A DNA stretch of 64,000 bases from Sulfurospirillum sp. (GCA_030491005.1 JAKZMJ010000032.1:124001-188000), one strand, 5' to 3'. Positions 32,648-41,432 are shown, numbered from the stretch's first letter. Notes: a model not told the origin generated them from the sequence alone. Program-made: numbers and translations.

Positions 32648-34348
32648 ATGCTAAAATTTTACAAACAGTATTTACCTTATTTTAAAAACTATAAATTAAA
32701 ATTCTTCCTAGCTCTTATTGGTATGATTCTAGTTGCATTTGGAACTGCTGGAACTGCATATATCATTCAACCTTTATTAGATGAAATATTTATTAATAAA
32801 AATAGAGATATGTTGTTTTTTATGCCTTTTATCATTGTAGCCTTATATACTTCAAAAGGCTTAGGTGGTTATATACAAATTTATTATATATCTTTTATTG
32901 GACAAGATATAATAAGAATTGTAAGAAATAAACTTTTAGATAATATTTTACAATTAGATATTGAATTTTTTAAAAAAAACCACGGTGGAGAGTTAATCTC
33001 AAGAATAACAAATGATATAAATAGAATTCAATCAGCAGTTTCAAATCAAATTGCTTCAATGATAAGAGAATTATTAAGCATTATTGGTCTAGTTGGTGTT
33101 GCAATTTATCAAAGTCCACAATTAGCATTTTATGGTTTAATTGTTTTGCCTCTTGCAGTTTTACCTTTAAGTAAATTAGCAAAAAGGATGAAAGTATTAT
33201 CATTTAAATCACAAAAAAGTGTATCAGATATAACTACACAATTAAGTGAAACTTTTAATAATATAGAATTAATAAAATCAAACTCAAGTGAAAAATTAGA
33301 GATGAATAATTTTGCTAAATATAATCAAATATTTTTTAATATCAATATAAAATCTGTAAAAACAAATGCTTTGGTATCTCCTATTATGGAAATTATTGGT
33401 TCAATTGGTTTTGCAGTAGTGATTATTGTAGGAGGTAATCAAGTTATTGATGGGATTATGACTACGGGTTCTTTTATTTCTTTTACATCGGCATTATTTA
33501 TGATATATACTCCTGTTAAAAGACTATCAAGCTTATATAATAAGATGCAAGATGCCTTAGCAGCAAATGAGCGAATTAATGCACTAATGTCCTTAGAAGC
33601 TAATATAATCTCAGGAAAAGATATATTTCCAAAAAAAATACAAACAATAGAATTTAAAAATATAGCCTTACAATATGATGATTTTACTGCTTTAAAAAAT
33701 ATTAATTTTTCAGTAAAAACTGGTGAAACAATTGCACTTGTAGGTGATAGTGGAGGTGGAAAATCTTCTTTGATTAATTTACTTATAAGATTTTATGATC
33801 CAAGCCATGGTAGTATTGTATTAAATAATAAAAATCTAAAACAATTTGAGATTAAAAGTTTAAGAAATAATATATCAATGGTAAGCCAAAGAGTTTATAT
33901 CTTCAATGATACTATTGCACAAAATGTAGCTTATGGAGCAAAATTTGATGAAAAGAAAATCATTAAAGTATTAAAACAAGCTCATGCTTATGATTTTGTT
34001 TTTGATTTAAAAGATAATATTTCTACTGTATTAGATGAATTTGGTACAAATTTAAGTGGAGGTCAACGACAAAGAATCGCAATTGCTCGTGCTTTGTATA
34101 AAGAACCTCACATCTTAATACTTGATGAAGCTACATCAGCTTTAGATAATAAAAGTGAATCTATTATAAGTGAAGTTATAAATGAGATATCAAAAGATAG
34201 AATAGTTTTTATAATAGCACATAGATTAAGTACAATTAAAAATGCAAATAAAATTGCAGTTTTTAAAAAAGGTGAAATAGTTTGCCTTGACAAAGAAGAA
34301 AATTTATTGAAAAACTGTCTTGAATATCAAAGATTAAATAGTAAGTAG
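32648..34348 (+). CDS. ABC exporter, MsbA-like (membrane and ATPase domains fused)
   Basis: A 566-residue half-transporter: six membrane helices (residues about 15-300) and an ATP-binding domain (about 335-566). Walker A GDSGGGKSS, the Q-loop region, signature LSGGQRQRIAIARAL, Walker B LILDEATSALD and the switch HRLS are intact. Proteins of this type in Campylobacterota are annotated as MsbA, flipping lipid A-core; drug or peptide exporters share the architecture, so the substrate is an inference. It starts 34 bases after ctaB and could be co-transcribed with the oxidase genes. Confidence 0.9.
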   Translation: MLKFYKQYLPYFKNYKLKFFLALIGMILVAFGTAGTAYIIQPLLDEIFINKNRDMLFFMPFIIVALYTSKGLGGYIQIYYISFIGQDIIRIVRNKLLDNILQLDIEFFKKNHGGELISRITNDINRIQSAVSNQIASMIRELLSIIGLVGVAIYQSPQLAFYGLIVLPLAVLPLSKLAKRMKVLSFKSQKSVSDITTQLSETFNNIELIKSNSSEKLEMNNFAKYNQIFFNINIKSVKTNALVSPIMEIIGSIGFAVVIIVGGNQVIDGIMTTGSFISFTSALFMIYTPVKRLSSLYNKMQDALAANERINALMSLEANIISGKDIFPKKIQTIEFKNIALQYDDFTALKNINFSVKTGETIALVGDSGGGKSSLINLLIRFYDPSHGSIVLNNKNLKQFEIKSLRNNISMVSQRVYIFNDTIAQNVAYGAKFDEKKIIKVLKQAHAYDFVFDLKDNISTVLDEFGTNLSGGQRQRIAIARALYKEPHILILDEATSALDNKSESIISEVINEISKDRIVFIIAHRLSTIKNANKIAVFKKGEIVCLDKEENLLKNCLEYQRLNSK

Positions 34349-34358
34349 ATAATTTTTA

Positions 34359-34763
34359 TTAAAATATTTTAGCAATAATATACATAGAAATTAACACAGA
34401 GATTTCTATTATATAAATCTTTTTAGCGTAAATATTAAATGCTTCTTGAAGTTCTATATTATTGCTTTTTATTACCCTCATTCTTTTATATCTTTTAATT
34501 TCAATTACTAGTAAAAAAATTGCAACAGGTATCATTAACATTACTGTGTAACTCATATCATGTGTATATGCTGAAACTATCATACCTGTATAAATAACAA
34601 TAGCATTAGTTAAATGATAAATTGGTGTCATAAATTTTAATCTTTTTGCTAGTTTTATAAAATCTTTTATACTTAATACGCAATATAAATTAAATATCAT
34701 AATAGTTAAAAAGAAAAATAATGTATATACATGGGTTAAAATAGCATCGTTCATTAGGTTCAT
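34359..34763 (-). CDS. Small four-helix membrane protein of unknown function
   Basis: A 134-residue protein with four predicted membrane helices (about 8-30, 45-65, 70-86 and 112-132) joined by short, basic loops (IKRYKRMRVIKSNN between helices 3 and 4). I do not recognise a family with an assigned function. The gene stands alone between two plus-strand genes, convergent with the ABC exporter. Coding is supported by the length, the regular hydrophobic pattern and a normal start context. Confidence 0.75.
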   Translation of the reverse strand: MNLMNDAILTHVYTLFFFLTIMIFNLYCVLSIKDFIKLAKRLKFMTPIYHLTNAIVIYTGMIVSAYTHDMSYTVMLMIPVAIFLLVIEIKRYKRMRVIKSNNIELQEAFNIYAKKIYIIEISVLISMYIIAKIF

Positions 34764-34832
34764 ATTATCTCATTTTTAATTTTTTTGGCTATTATATCTA
34801 AAATTATCTATATTTTTAAAAAAGGACTAATC

Positions 34833-36053
34833 TTGAATATAAATCCAATGCAAGCAATAGATATTATAATCAAATCTATAAACAAAAAAGATTTTGAAAT
34901 TATTCCTATTGAAAATGCGATAAATCGTATTATTGCAGAAGATATATATGCTACATATTGTTTACCAAGATTTGATAATTCTGCAATGGATGGCTACGCT
35001 ATTAGTTTTGATGATAAAGATTATAACTTAAATATTATTGATACTATATATGCAGGAGATGATAATAATACTTTATTAAAAGAAAAAACTTGTATAAAAA
35101 TTATGACAGGTGCAAAGATACCTTCAAATGCTAATTGTATTATTCCAAAAGAAGATGTGAAAGTTATTGATAATAAAATTACAATTCAAGCTAATATAAA
35201 AATAAATCAACATATTAGATTTTCTAGTGAAGATATTAAAACTGGCACTTTACTTATATCTAATAATGAAGAAATTAATTTTGCTAAAATTACACTTCTT
35301 GCAAGTCAAGGAATATCACACATAAAAGTATATACAAAACCAAATGTAGTAGTTTTCTCAAGTGGCAATGAATTAAAACTTCATTATGAAAGCATAAAGG
35401 ATTATCAAATTTACAACTCAAATACACCTACTTTTGTAGCAAGATGTAAAGAATTAGCTTGTAATGTAAGTTTTATAGGACAAGTAAGCGATGACATAGA
35501 CTCAATTAAAAACTCCATTAAGAATGCTCTTAATGCTGATTTGATTATTACTTCTGGTGGGGTATCTGTTGGAGATGCTGATTTTACTAAAGAAGCATTC
35601 AATCAATTAGGTTTTCAAGTCCTATTTGATGGACTTATTATTAAACCTGGCAAACCTACAGTCTTTGGAAAAATTGGTAAAACTTTTATTTTAAATCTTC
35701 CTGGAAATCCTTTAGCATCTTCATTGATATTTGAATTATTTGGTAAAATTATTATTCAAAAACTATTAGGTTCAAAAAATTATTATCCAAATTTTATACA
35801 AACAAAATTAAAAAATAATTTACAAAATAAAAAAGGAAGAATTACTATCATTCCTGGGTATTTTGATGGAACTTGTTTTGAAGCAAGTGCAAAAAGAAAT
35901 GCAGGAATGGTATCAACTCTTAGTACTGCTAATAGTATGATAATTCTTGATGAAAATGTACAATATTTAAAAAATAAACAAGATATTAAAATCTTAGCAA
36001 TTAATTGGAATTTTTTTACACAAAATAAAAAAGATTTTTTGACATACGAATAA
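34833..36053 (+). CDS. moeA: Molybdopterin molybdenumtransferase
   Basis: MoeA inserts molybdate into adenylated molybdopterin, the last step of cofactor synthesis begun by the moaD/moaE products. I choose the TTG at 34833 (406 residues, MNINPMQAID) because AAAGGAC lies correctly before it; an earlier ATG at 34785 would add 16 unlike residues. Motifs: PRFDNSAMDGYA, MTGAKIPSNANCIIPKED, TSGGVSVGDADF and NLPGNPLAS. All MoeA domains, including the C-terminal barrel, are present. It stands apart from moaD/moaE in this genome. Confidence 0.93.
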   Translation: MNINPMQAIDIIIKSINKKDFEIIPIENAINRIIAEDIYATYCLPRFDNSAMDGYAISFDDKDYNLNIIDTIYAGDDNNTLLKEKTCIKIMTGAKIPSNANCIIPKEDVKVIDNKITIQANIKINQHIRFSSEDIKTGTLLISNNEEINFAKITLLASQGISHIKVYTKPNVVVFSSGNELKLHYESIKDYQIYNSNTPTFVARCKELACNVSFIGQVSDDIDSIKNSIKNALNADLIITSGGVSVGDADFTKEAFNQLGFQVLFDGLIIKPGKPTVFGKIGKTFILNLPGNPLASSLIFELFGKIIIQKLLGSKNYYPNFIQTKLKNNLQNKKGRITIIPGYFDGTCFEASAKRNAGMVSTLSTANSMIILDENVQYLKNKQDIKILAINWNFFTQNKKDFLTYE

Positions 36054-36096
36054 AACCTAATGAATTTTGGGTTAAAATTACAAAATAAGGATTAAA

Positions 36097-36642
36097 GTGT
36101 TAAAAGAAACTAGAAATACATATGCAGTAATATTTGCTGCATTAATAGTTGTTGCAAACTATACAGTACAATTTGCTATTAATGAATGGCTAACATACGG
36201 TGCATTAATTTTTCCATTTACTTTTTTACTAACAGATATATTAAGTGAAAAGTATTCACAAGAAGAAGTTTTAAATGTAGTTCGTTTAGGTATTATTATT
36301 GCTATTGTTCCTACAGTTATTATTGCTGATTGGAGAATAGCTTTTGCTTCTATTGTTAGTTTTTATCTAATTCAACAATTAGATGTTAGAATATTTTTTT
36401 ATTTAAAAAGAAAATACCAAAAATTATGGTGGTTAAGAAACAATGTAAGTACTATGATTTCTCAATTTTTTGACACCTCAATATTTTTTATCTTAGCTTT
36501 TTCTTTTGTTCTACCTTTTGATATGATTATAAAATTAATTATTGGTGATTATATAATAAAACTCATTTTTTCCATTTTTGATACACCTGTTTTTTATTTA
36601 ATAGCTATAAAATTTAGAAATATTACTTTTAAAAAAATTTAA
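36097..36642 (+). CDS. yhhQ: Queuosine precursor transporter (YhhQ/VUT family)
   Basis: A 181-residue integral membrane protein starting with GTG after an AAGGA. Family features are the segment FPFTFLLTDILSEKYSQEE in the first half and five to six helices with a charged loop (FYLKRKYQKLWWLRNNVSTMISQ). YhhQ takes up queuosine precursors such as preQ0/preQ1 for tRNA modification. The gene is somewhat shorter than the enteric homologue. Neighbouring genes give no functional link. Confidence 0.85.
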   Translation: MLKETRNTYAVIFAALIVVANYTVQFAINEWLTYGALIFPFTFLLTDILSEKYSQEEVLNVVRLGIIIAIVPTVIIADWRIAFASIVSFYLIQQLDVRIFFYLKRKYQKLWWLRNNVSTMISQFFDTSIFFILAFSFVLPFDMIIKLIIGDYIIKLIFSIFDTPVFYLIAIKFRNITFKKI

Positions 36643-36708
36643 CATTATTATAATTAATTTTGTTTAATTTGATATTATAGTTATTGTACTTAATATAAAA
36701 GGAAAAAT

Positions 36709-37452
36709 ATGAAATTTAGTGGTTCAAATGTGTTAATAACGGGAGCTAGTAGAGGAATAGGTAAAGAAATTGCTAAAACATTAGCAAATTTTGGATTAAA
36801 AGTATGGATAAATTATCGAAATGGTATAGATGCGGCCGAGCTTGTAAAAGAAGAAATTGAAAAAAATGGTGGAAGTGCAGCAATAATAAAAGCTGATGTT
36901 ACAAGTGAAAAAGAATTTAATGAAGCTATTAAGACAATTGTAGATGCAGATGGACAACTATCTTATTTGGTTAATAATGCAGGAATTACAAAAGATAGAT
37001 TATCTCTTCGTATGAGTATGGAAGATTTTACAAGTGTTATAACTGCTAATTTAACTTCTACTTTTATTGGCTGTAAGGCATCTTTAAAAGTGATGCGTAA
37101 GCAAAGATTTGGTTCAGTTGTAAATATCTCATCAATTGTAGGAGAGATGGGAAACCCTGGACAAGTAAATTATGCAGCTTCAAAAGGTGGTGTCAATGCT
37201 ATGACTAAATCTTTTGCAAAAGAGGCTGCTTCAAGGGCTATAAGGTATAATGCAGTAACTCCTGGTTTTATACAAACACAAATGACTGATGAATTAAGTG
37301 CTGATACAAAAGAAGAATATGAGAAAAATATTCCTTTATCCAGATTTGGAAAACCAAGTGAAGTTGCTAATGCAGTGGCTTTTTTGTTAAGCGATTATTC
37401 TTCATATATTACAGGTGAGATTCTAAAAGTAAATGGTGGATTATACGTATAA
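36709..37452 (+). CDS. fabG: 3-oxoacyl-ACP reductase
   Basis: A 247-residue short-chain dehydrogenase that reduces 3-oxoacyl-ACP with NADPH in fatty-acid elongation. The cofactor loop TGASRGIGK, NNAGITKDRL, the catalytic Ser in NISSIVGEMGN and YAASKGG are all present and are the FabG forms of these motifs. It precedes acpP and fabF, confirming the role. A likely -10 box, TATTAT, is at 36673-36678 and an AAAGGA lies before the ATG. A small hairpin follows its stop codon. Confidence 0.95.
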   Translation: MKFSGSNVLITGASRGIGKEIAKTLANFGLKVWINYRNGIDAAELVKEEIEKNGGSAAIIKADVTSEKEFNEAIKTIVDADGQLSYLVNNAGITKDRLSLRMSMEDFTSVITANLTSTFIGCKASLKVMRKQRFGSVVNISSIVGEMGNPGQVNYAASKGGVNAMTKSFAKEAASRAIRYNAVTPGFIQTQMTDELSADTKEEYEKNIPLSRFGKPSEVANAVAFLLSDYSSYITGEILKVNGGLYV

Positions 37453-37471
37453 AAGATTTTTAAATCTTTTT
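37451..37471 (+). terminator. Short hairpin after fabG
   Basis: AAAAGATT (37451-37458), a 4-base loop, then AATCTTTT (37463-37470) and further T. The stem begins inside the fabG stop codon. It probably separates fabG from acpP transcription at least partly. Confidence 0.6.
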
Positions 37472-37475
37472 GTGT

Positions 37476-37481
37476 TATACT
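37476..37481 (+). promoter_or_regulatory. -10 box for acpP
   Basis: TATACT with TGTG just before it (extended -10 type), 28 bases before the acpP ATG. It gives acpP its own promoter between two hairpins, in line with the high demand for acyl carrier protein. Confidence 0.6.
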
Positions 37482-37509
37482 TTCACGATAATTTTAAAAA
37501 GGACAAAAT

Positions 37510-37740
37510 ATGGCAATACTAGACGATGTAAAAGAAGTAGTTATTGAGCAGTTAGATTGTAATCCAGCTGAGGTTAAAGATGATTCTAAGTTTATTGAGG
37601 ATTTAGGAGCAGATTCTTTAGATGTGGTTGAATTAGTTATGGCATTAGAAGAAAAGTTTGATATAGAAATTTCAGATGAAGATGCTGAGGGAATATTAAC
37701 AGTTAATGATGCTATTAAATATATCGAGAATAATGCTTAG
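37510..37740 (+). CDS. acpP: Acyl carrier protein
   Basis: A 76-residue acidic protein with the phosphopantetheine attachment motif [18 protein letters not shown]; the serine at about 37 carries the prosthetic group. It holds the growing acyl chain in fatty-acid synthesis. Between fabG and fabF, with its own promoter and a strong terminator, so it can be made in excess over the enzymes. AAAGGAC precedes the ATG. Confidence 0.97.
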   Translation: MAILDDVKEVVIEQLDCNPAEVKDDSKFIEDLGADSLDVVELVMALEEKFDIEISDEDAEGILTVNDAIKYIENNA

Positions 37741-37754
37741 ATTTGTGTTGTTTT

Positions 37755-37783
37755 ATAAAAAGTTAGCTTTGCTAACTTTTTAT
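37755..37783 (+). terminator. acpP terminator
   Basis: A perfect 13-bp stem (37755-37767 with 37771-37783) around a 3-base loop, with T-rich right arm. It stands 14 bases after the acpP stop and is the best intrinsic terminator of the window. Confidence 0.88.
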
Positions 37784-37787
37784 TTAT

Positions 37788-37819
37788 ATTATTGAAGTTT
37801 AATATTAAACTTGAATAAT
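37788..37819. promoter_or_regulatory. 32-bp near-perfect palindrome before fabF
   Basis: Arms 37788-37803 and 37804-37819 are complementary at 15 of 16 positions with no loop, so it is more likely a protein-binding operator than an RNA hairpin. It starts 4 bases after the acpP terminator and ends 23 bases before the fabF ATG, where the fabF promoter must lie. Confidence 0.5.
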
Positions 37820-37842
37820 ATAAATATATAATTGGAGATTGG

Positions 37843-39102
37843 ATGAAAAGAGTTGTAATTACTGGCTTGGGTACTATTAATGCAATAGGAAACAATGTTG
37901 AAAGTTCATTTAAAGCTGTAATTGCAGGTGATTGTGGAATTGATAAAATAACGCTATTTAATGTAGATGAGTTTCCTGTAAAAATCGCAGGAGAAGTTAA
38001 AAACTTCGATCCAACAGAAGTTATGGAGAAAAAAGAAGTTAAAAAAGCAGATAGATTTATTCAATTAGGATTACATGCTTCATATGAAGCGATGATGGAT
38101 TCTGGTTTAATTACAAATGATAATAAGAAAGTAGATTCATTAATAGCTGATAGCTTTGCTATTGTTTCAGCTTCAGGTATTGGTGGCTTAGGAACTATTC
38201 AAAAAAACTCTGTAGTTTGTGATAAAAGAGGTCCTAGAAAAATATCTCCATTTTTTATACCATCTTCATTGGTAAATATGCTAGGTGGTTTTGTATCAAT
38301 AGCTCATGGTTTAAAGGGTCCTAGCTTATCTTGTGTAACTGCTTGTGCAGCATCAACTCATGCTTTAGCAGAAGCAGCAAAACTTATAATGTTGGATACA
38401 GCTAGTAAAGTATTAGTTGTAGGTGCAGAAAGTGCTATTTGTGAAGCAGGTGTGGGTGGTTTTGCTGCTATGAAAGCATTGTCTACGAATAATGATAATC
38501 CTAAAAAAGCATCAAGACCATTTGATGTAAATAGAGATGGTTTTGTTATGGGTGAGGGTGCTGGCGTTCTAGTGGTTGAAGAATTAGAAGGTGCTAAAAA
38601 AAGAGGTGCAAAAATTTATGCAGAAATCATAGGTTTTGGGGAAAGTGGAGATGCTAATCATATAACTGCTCCTGTTGTTGATGGACCTTTACGAGCGATG
38701 AAAGCCGCACTTAAAATGGTAAAAAATATAAGTGGCGAACTTCCTAAAATCGATTATATTAATGCTCATGGAACATCTACTCCTGTAGGAGATAAGAATG
38801 AAACAACAGCAATTAAAGAATTATTTGATGGGGCAGAAAACTGTCCTCCTATTTCTTCAACTAAAGGGCAAATAGGACATTGTTTAGGAGCTGCTGGTGC
38901 AATTGAAGCAATATTTGCCATTAAAGCATTAAATGAAGGTATTATTCCACCTACTATTAATATTGAAGAACAAGATCCTTTATGTGATTTAGATTATGTA
39001 GCTAACAAGGCAAGAAAAAAAGAATTAAATACAGTTATGAGTAATAACTTTGGCTTTGGTGGTACGAATGGTTCAATTATTTTTACAAAATATAAGGATT
39101 AA
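37843..39102 (+). CDS. fabF: 3-oxoacyl-ACP synthase II
   Basis: A 419-residue condensing enzyme that elongates acyl-ACP with malonyl-ACP. The catalytic cysteine lies in VTACAASTHA (about 165-168), with the histidines in HGTSTPVGD and GHCLGAAGAIE. The C-terminal NNFGFGGTNGS loop is present. GGAGA precedes the ATG. Preceded by a palindrome and followed after 18 bases by accA, which makes its substrate precursor malonyl-CoA. Confidence 0.96.
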   Translation: MKRVVITGLGTINAIGNNVESSFKAVIAGDCGIDKITLFNVDEFPVKIAGEVKNFDPTEVMEKKEVKKADRFIQLGLHASYEAMMDSGLITNDNKKVDSLIADSFAIVSASGIGGLGTIQKNSVVCDKRGPRKISPFFIPSSLVNMLGGFVSIAHGLKGPSLSCVTACAASTHALAEAAKLIMLDTASKVLVVGAESAICEAGVGGFAAMKALSTNNDNPKKASRPFDVNRDGFVMGEGAGVLVVEELEGAKKRGAKIYAEIIGFGESGDANHITAPVVDGPLRAMKAALKMVKNISGELPKIDYINAHGTSTPVGDKNETTAIKELFDGAENCPPISSTKGQIGHCLGAAGAIEAIFAIKALNEGIIPPTINIEEQDPLCDLDYVANKARKKELNTVMSNNFGFGGTNGSIIFTKYKD

Positions 39103-39120
39103 GATTATAAAAGGACTAAT

Positions 39121-40059
39121 TTGGCAACTTATTTAGATTTTGAAGATAAAATAAAAAAAATAGAAGAAGATATTGCAGGAGCAAAAAGTAGATATGACGA
39201 ACCAGCTGTTGAAATCTTGGAAAAAAAACTTCAAAAAGAAGTTGAAAAAACTTATAAAAACTTAAGTGATTACCAAAAACTTCAATTAGCAAGACATCCA
39301 GATAGACCTTATTCATTAGATTATATAAAAGCATTATTGACTAATTCTTATGAGATTCATGGTGATAGACATTTTGGTGATGATAATGCAATTGTTTGTT
39401 ATTTAGGTTATATTGGTGATGAAAAAGTTATGATTATTGCTGAGCAAAAAGGAAGAGGTACAAAAAATAAACTAAAAAGAAATTTTGGAATGCCAAATCC
39501 TGAAGGATATAGAAAAGCACTAAGAGCGGCACAAATGGCAGAAAAATTTAATATTCCTATTTTGATGTTAGTTGATACCCCTGGAGCTTATCCTGGAATT
39601 GGAGCTGAGGAGAGAAATCAATCTGAAGCCATTGCTAAAAATTTATATGAATTTTCTAATTTAACAACCCCAAGTATTTCAATAGTAATAGGTGAGGGTG
39701 GATCAGGAGGAGCATTGGCTATTTCTATTGCTGATAAATTAGCAATGATGAGGTATTCTATTTATGCAGTTATATCTCCTGAGGGCTGTTCTGCTATTTT
39801 ATGGAGTGATTCTTCTAAAGCTGAAACAGCAGCAAATGCTTTAAAGATAACATCTGATTCCTTAAAAGAGCTAAAACTTATTGATGATATCATTGATGAG
39901 CCTTTAATAGGAGCTCACAGACAAAAAGAAGAAGCTATTCAAGCTCTTGGTGAGTATTTTTTAAAAACATTAAAAGAGCTTAAAAAACTAACACCAGCTC
40001 AAAGATATCAAATGAAATATGAAAAAATTATGAATTTAGGTGAATACACTCAAGCTTAA
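39121..40059 (+). CDS. accA: Acetyl-CoA carboxylase carboxyltransferase subunit alpha
   Basis: A 312-residue carboxyltransferase alpha subunit, which with AccD transfers the carboxyl group from biotin to acetyl-CoA. The first 60 residues are the AccA-type helical region ([16 protein letters not shown]); the core carries RPYSLDYI, the DRHFGDD segment, [36 protein letters not shown] and [10 protein letters not shown]. Start is TTG at 39121 with AAAGGA upstream. Probably co-transcribed with fabF. An accessory insert follows it. Confidence 0.96.
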   Translation: MATYLDFEDKIKKIEEDIAGAKSRYDEPAVEILEKKLQKEVEKTYKNLSDYQKLQLARHPDRPYSLDYIKALLTNSYEIHGDRHFGDDNAIVCYLGYIGDEKVMIIAEQKGRGTKNKLKRNFGMPNPEGYRKALRAAQMAEKFNIPILMLVDTPGAYPGIGAEERNQSEAIAKNLYEFSNLTTPSISIVIGEGGSGGALAISIADKLAMMRYSIYAVISPEGCSAILWSDSSKAETAANALKITSDSLKELKLIDDIIDEPLIGAHRQKEEAIQALGEYFLKTLKELKKLTPAQRYQMKYEKIMNLGEYTQA

Positions 40060-40071
40060 ATAAGAATATTC

Positions 40072-40077
40072 TATAAT
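40072..40077 (+). promoter_or_regulatory. -10 box between accA and the GIY-YIG gene
   Basis: TATAAT in a small inverted repeat (TTCTA / TAGAA on its two sides), 13 bases after the accA stop and 52 bases before the TTG start of the next gene. It may make the accessory genes independent of accA. Confidence 0.4.
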
Positions 40078-40128
40078 AGAATTATTTGTGTTCTAAAAGT
40101 TAGTCTTTATATAGAGAAAGGACAAAAT

Positions 40129-40727
40129 TTGGCAACAGTATATTTTTTAAAGTTGGGGATAAAGAATTATTTAAAATTGGTAAAACTACTACCAACCCAG
40201 AAAAAAGATTAAAAGCAATTTCAACGGGTAGTGCATATTCATTAGAAATATTCAAGTTAATTGAACATGAACTGCATTCAAAACTAGAAGTATTTTTACA
40301 TAAATTCTTCAAAAATGATAGAGCAGAAAATGGAGAATTCTTTTTTATACCATTATTAGAATTTGATAATAGAGTTGAAACTGCTTTACAAGCATTTGAA
40401 AAACTTCAAAATGAATTAAATCAAATTGAAGAATTTAAAAATATTCAAAACAATGATACTGTTATTGAAGATACTCACGAAGCAAACGAAATTTATAATG
40501 ACTTAATAAATATTAATTTAAAAATCAAAGATTTAAAAGAAGAGCAAGAAAAATTTGAAAATAAATTGAGATTAATAATTGGAAAGAATGAGGGCATAAA
40601 AAATATAGCAACTTGGAAAACTCAGTCACGAGAACAGTTTAACAAAAAACGATATGAAGAAGAACATCCTGAAGAATATTTAGAATATATTGAGCTTAAA
40701 TCATCAAGAGTTTTAAGATTAAAATAA
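40129..40727 (+). pseudogene. GIY-YIG protein gene whose start and body differ by a -1 frameshift
   Basis: A TTG at 40129 with AAAGGAC upstream begins MATVYF; that frame closes after 27 codons. From the TTTTTTA heptamer at 40143-40149 the -1 frame continues to TAA at 40727, giving a joined product of about 199 residues. Its N-terminus then reads VYFFKVGDKELFKIGKT, the GIY-YIG motif (VYF...KIG), followed by a T5orf172-like pattern with RLKAIST and VFLHKFF...NGEFFFI. Residues about 95-150 are a charged coiled coil. The tail (IATWKTQSREQFNKKRY and HPEEYLEY...SRVLRLK) resembles the C-terminal end of YqaJ-type phage exonucleases. The tract could be programmed slippage, phase variation, a sequence error or decay. 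Confidence 0.7.
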
Positions 40728-40741
40728 AAGGAATTTATCAA

Positions 40742-41269
40742 ATGACAACAGAAAGATTAAAAGAAATTAAATCAATAATTGCAAAAGAGTGGAAAGATGA
40801 TTTTGAAATGCAAAAACTCACACTTGATAATCAAATTGAATCATATGATAAAATAAAAAAGTTAAAAACTAAAAATATCAATGATACTATTTTTAATAAA
40901 ATATTATTAACTGTATCTAAAGAATGGAAAGATGATTATGAAATGCAATTAATGACGATAAAGTCACAAATTAAAGCGTCAAAAAAATTGTTAGAATATA
41001 CTAATGATAAAATATCAAATAATATTTTGGAAAATATTAAAAAAGAAGCATTAGGTGACTGGGCAGATGATTACGAAATCCAACTAATGACAATTAAAGA
41101 ACAATCAAAATCAGCAAAAAAACTTATTGATTATAAAAATGATAAAATACCAAATGATATTTTAATTAAAATCAAAGAAGATGCTTTAAGCGAATGGTGT
41201 AATGATTATGTAATGCAATTAGATACAATTCGTATACAATCCAAAGCATGGATTAAATTAAATAAATAA
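40742..41269 (+). CDS. Protein of four 45-residue repeats with a W-x-(D/N)-D-Y-x-x-Q core
   Basis: A 175-residue soluble protein that I cannot assign to a family with known function. It consists of four tandem repeats with an exact 45-residue period: the core tryptophans are W17, W62, W107 and W152. The core reads EWKDDFEMQ, EWKDDYEMQ, DWADDYEIQ and EWCNDYVMQ, each followed by a helix ending KASKKL-like and a linker YxNDKIxNxIL. The last repeat is truncated. Each unit looks like a helix-turn-helix hairpin, so the whole should be an all-helical rod. It starts 14 bases after the GIY-YIG gene with AAAGGA upstream, so the two probably form one operon. Confidence 0.8.
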   Translation: MTTERLKEIKSIIAKEWKDDFEMQKLTLDNQIESYDKIKKLKTKNINDTIFNKILLTVSKEWKDDYEMQLMTIKSQIKASKKLLEYTNDKISNNILENIKKEALGDWADDYEIQLMTIKEQSKSAKKLIDYKNDKIPNDILIKIKEDALSEWCNDYVMQLDTIRIQSKAWIKLNK

Positions 41270-41287
41270 TTATAGTAAAAATCAAAC

Positions 41288-41380
41288 ATGAATTTAGCAA
41301 AAACTTCTATGATAATAGTAGATATAGTGTTTGTTTTTTGTGTTGGAATAATACTAATTTATTCTAATATTAAATATTAA
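41288..41380 (+). CDS. Possible 30-residue single-helix membrane protein
   Basis: ATG at 41288 opens a 30-codon frame with one hydrophobic stretch (MIIVDIVFVFCVGIILIYS, residues 8-26), the right length for one membrane helix. No ribosome-binding site is visible, and hydrophobic short frames arise easily in T-rich DNA, so this is uncertain. It follows the repeat-protein gene on the same strand after 18 bases. Confidence 0.3.
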   Translation: MNLAKTSMIIVDIVFVFCVGIILIYSNIKY

Positions 41381-41432
41381 AAACTTAATAAAACATTTTT
41401 TAATTCCTACTGGTTTCTTCTTTATTATTTAT

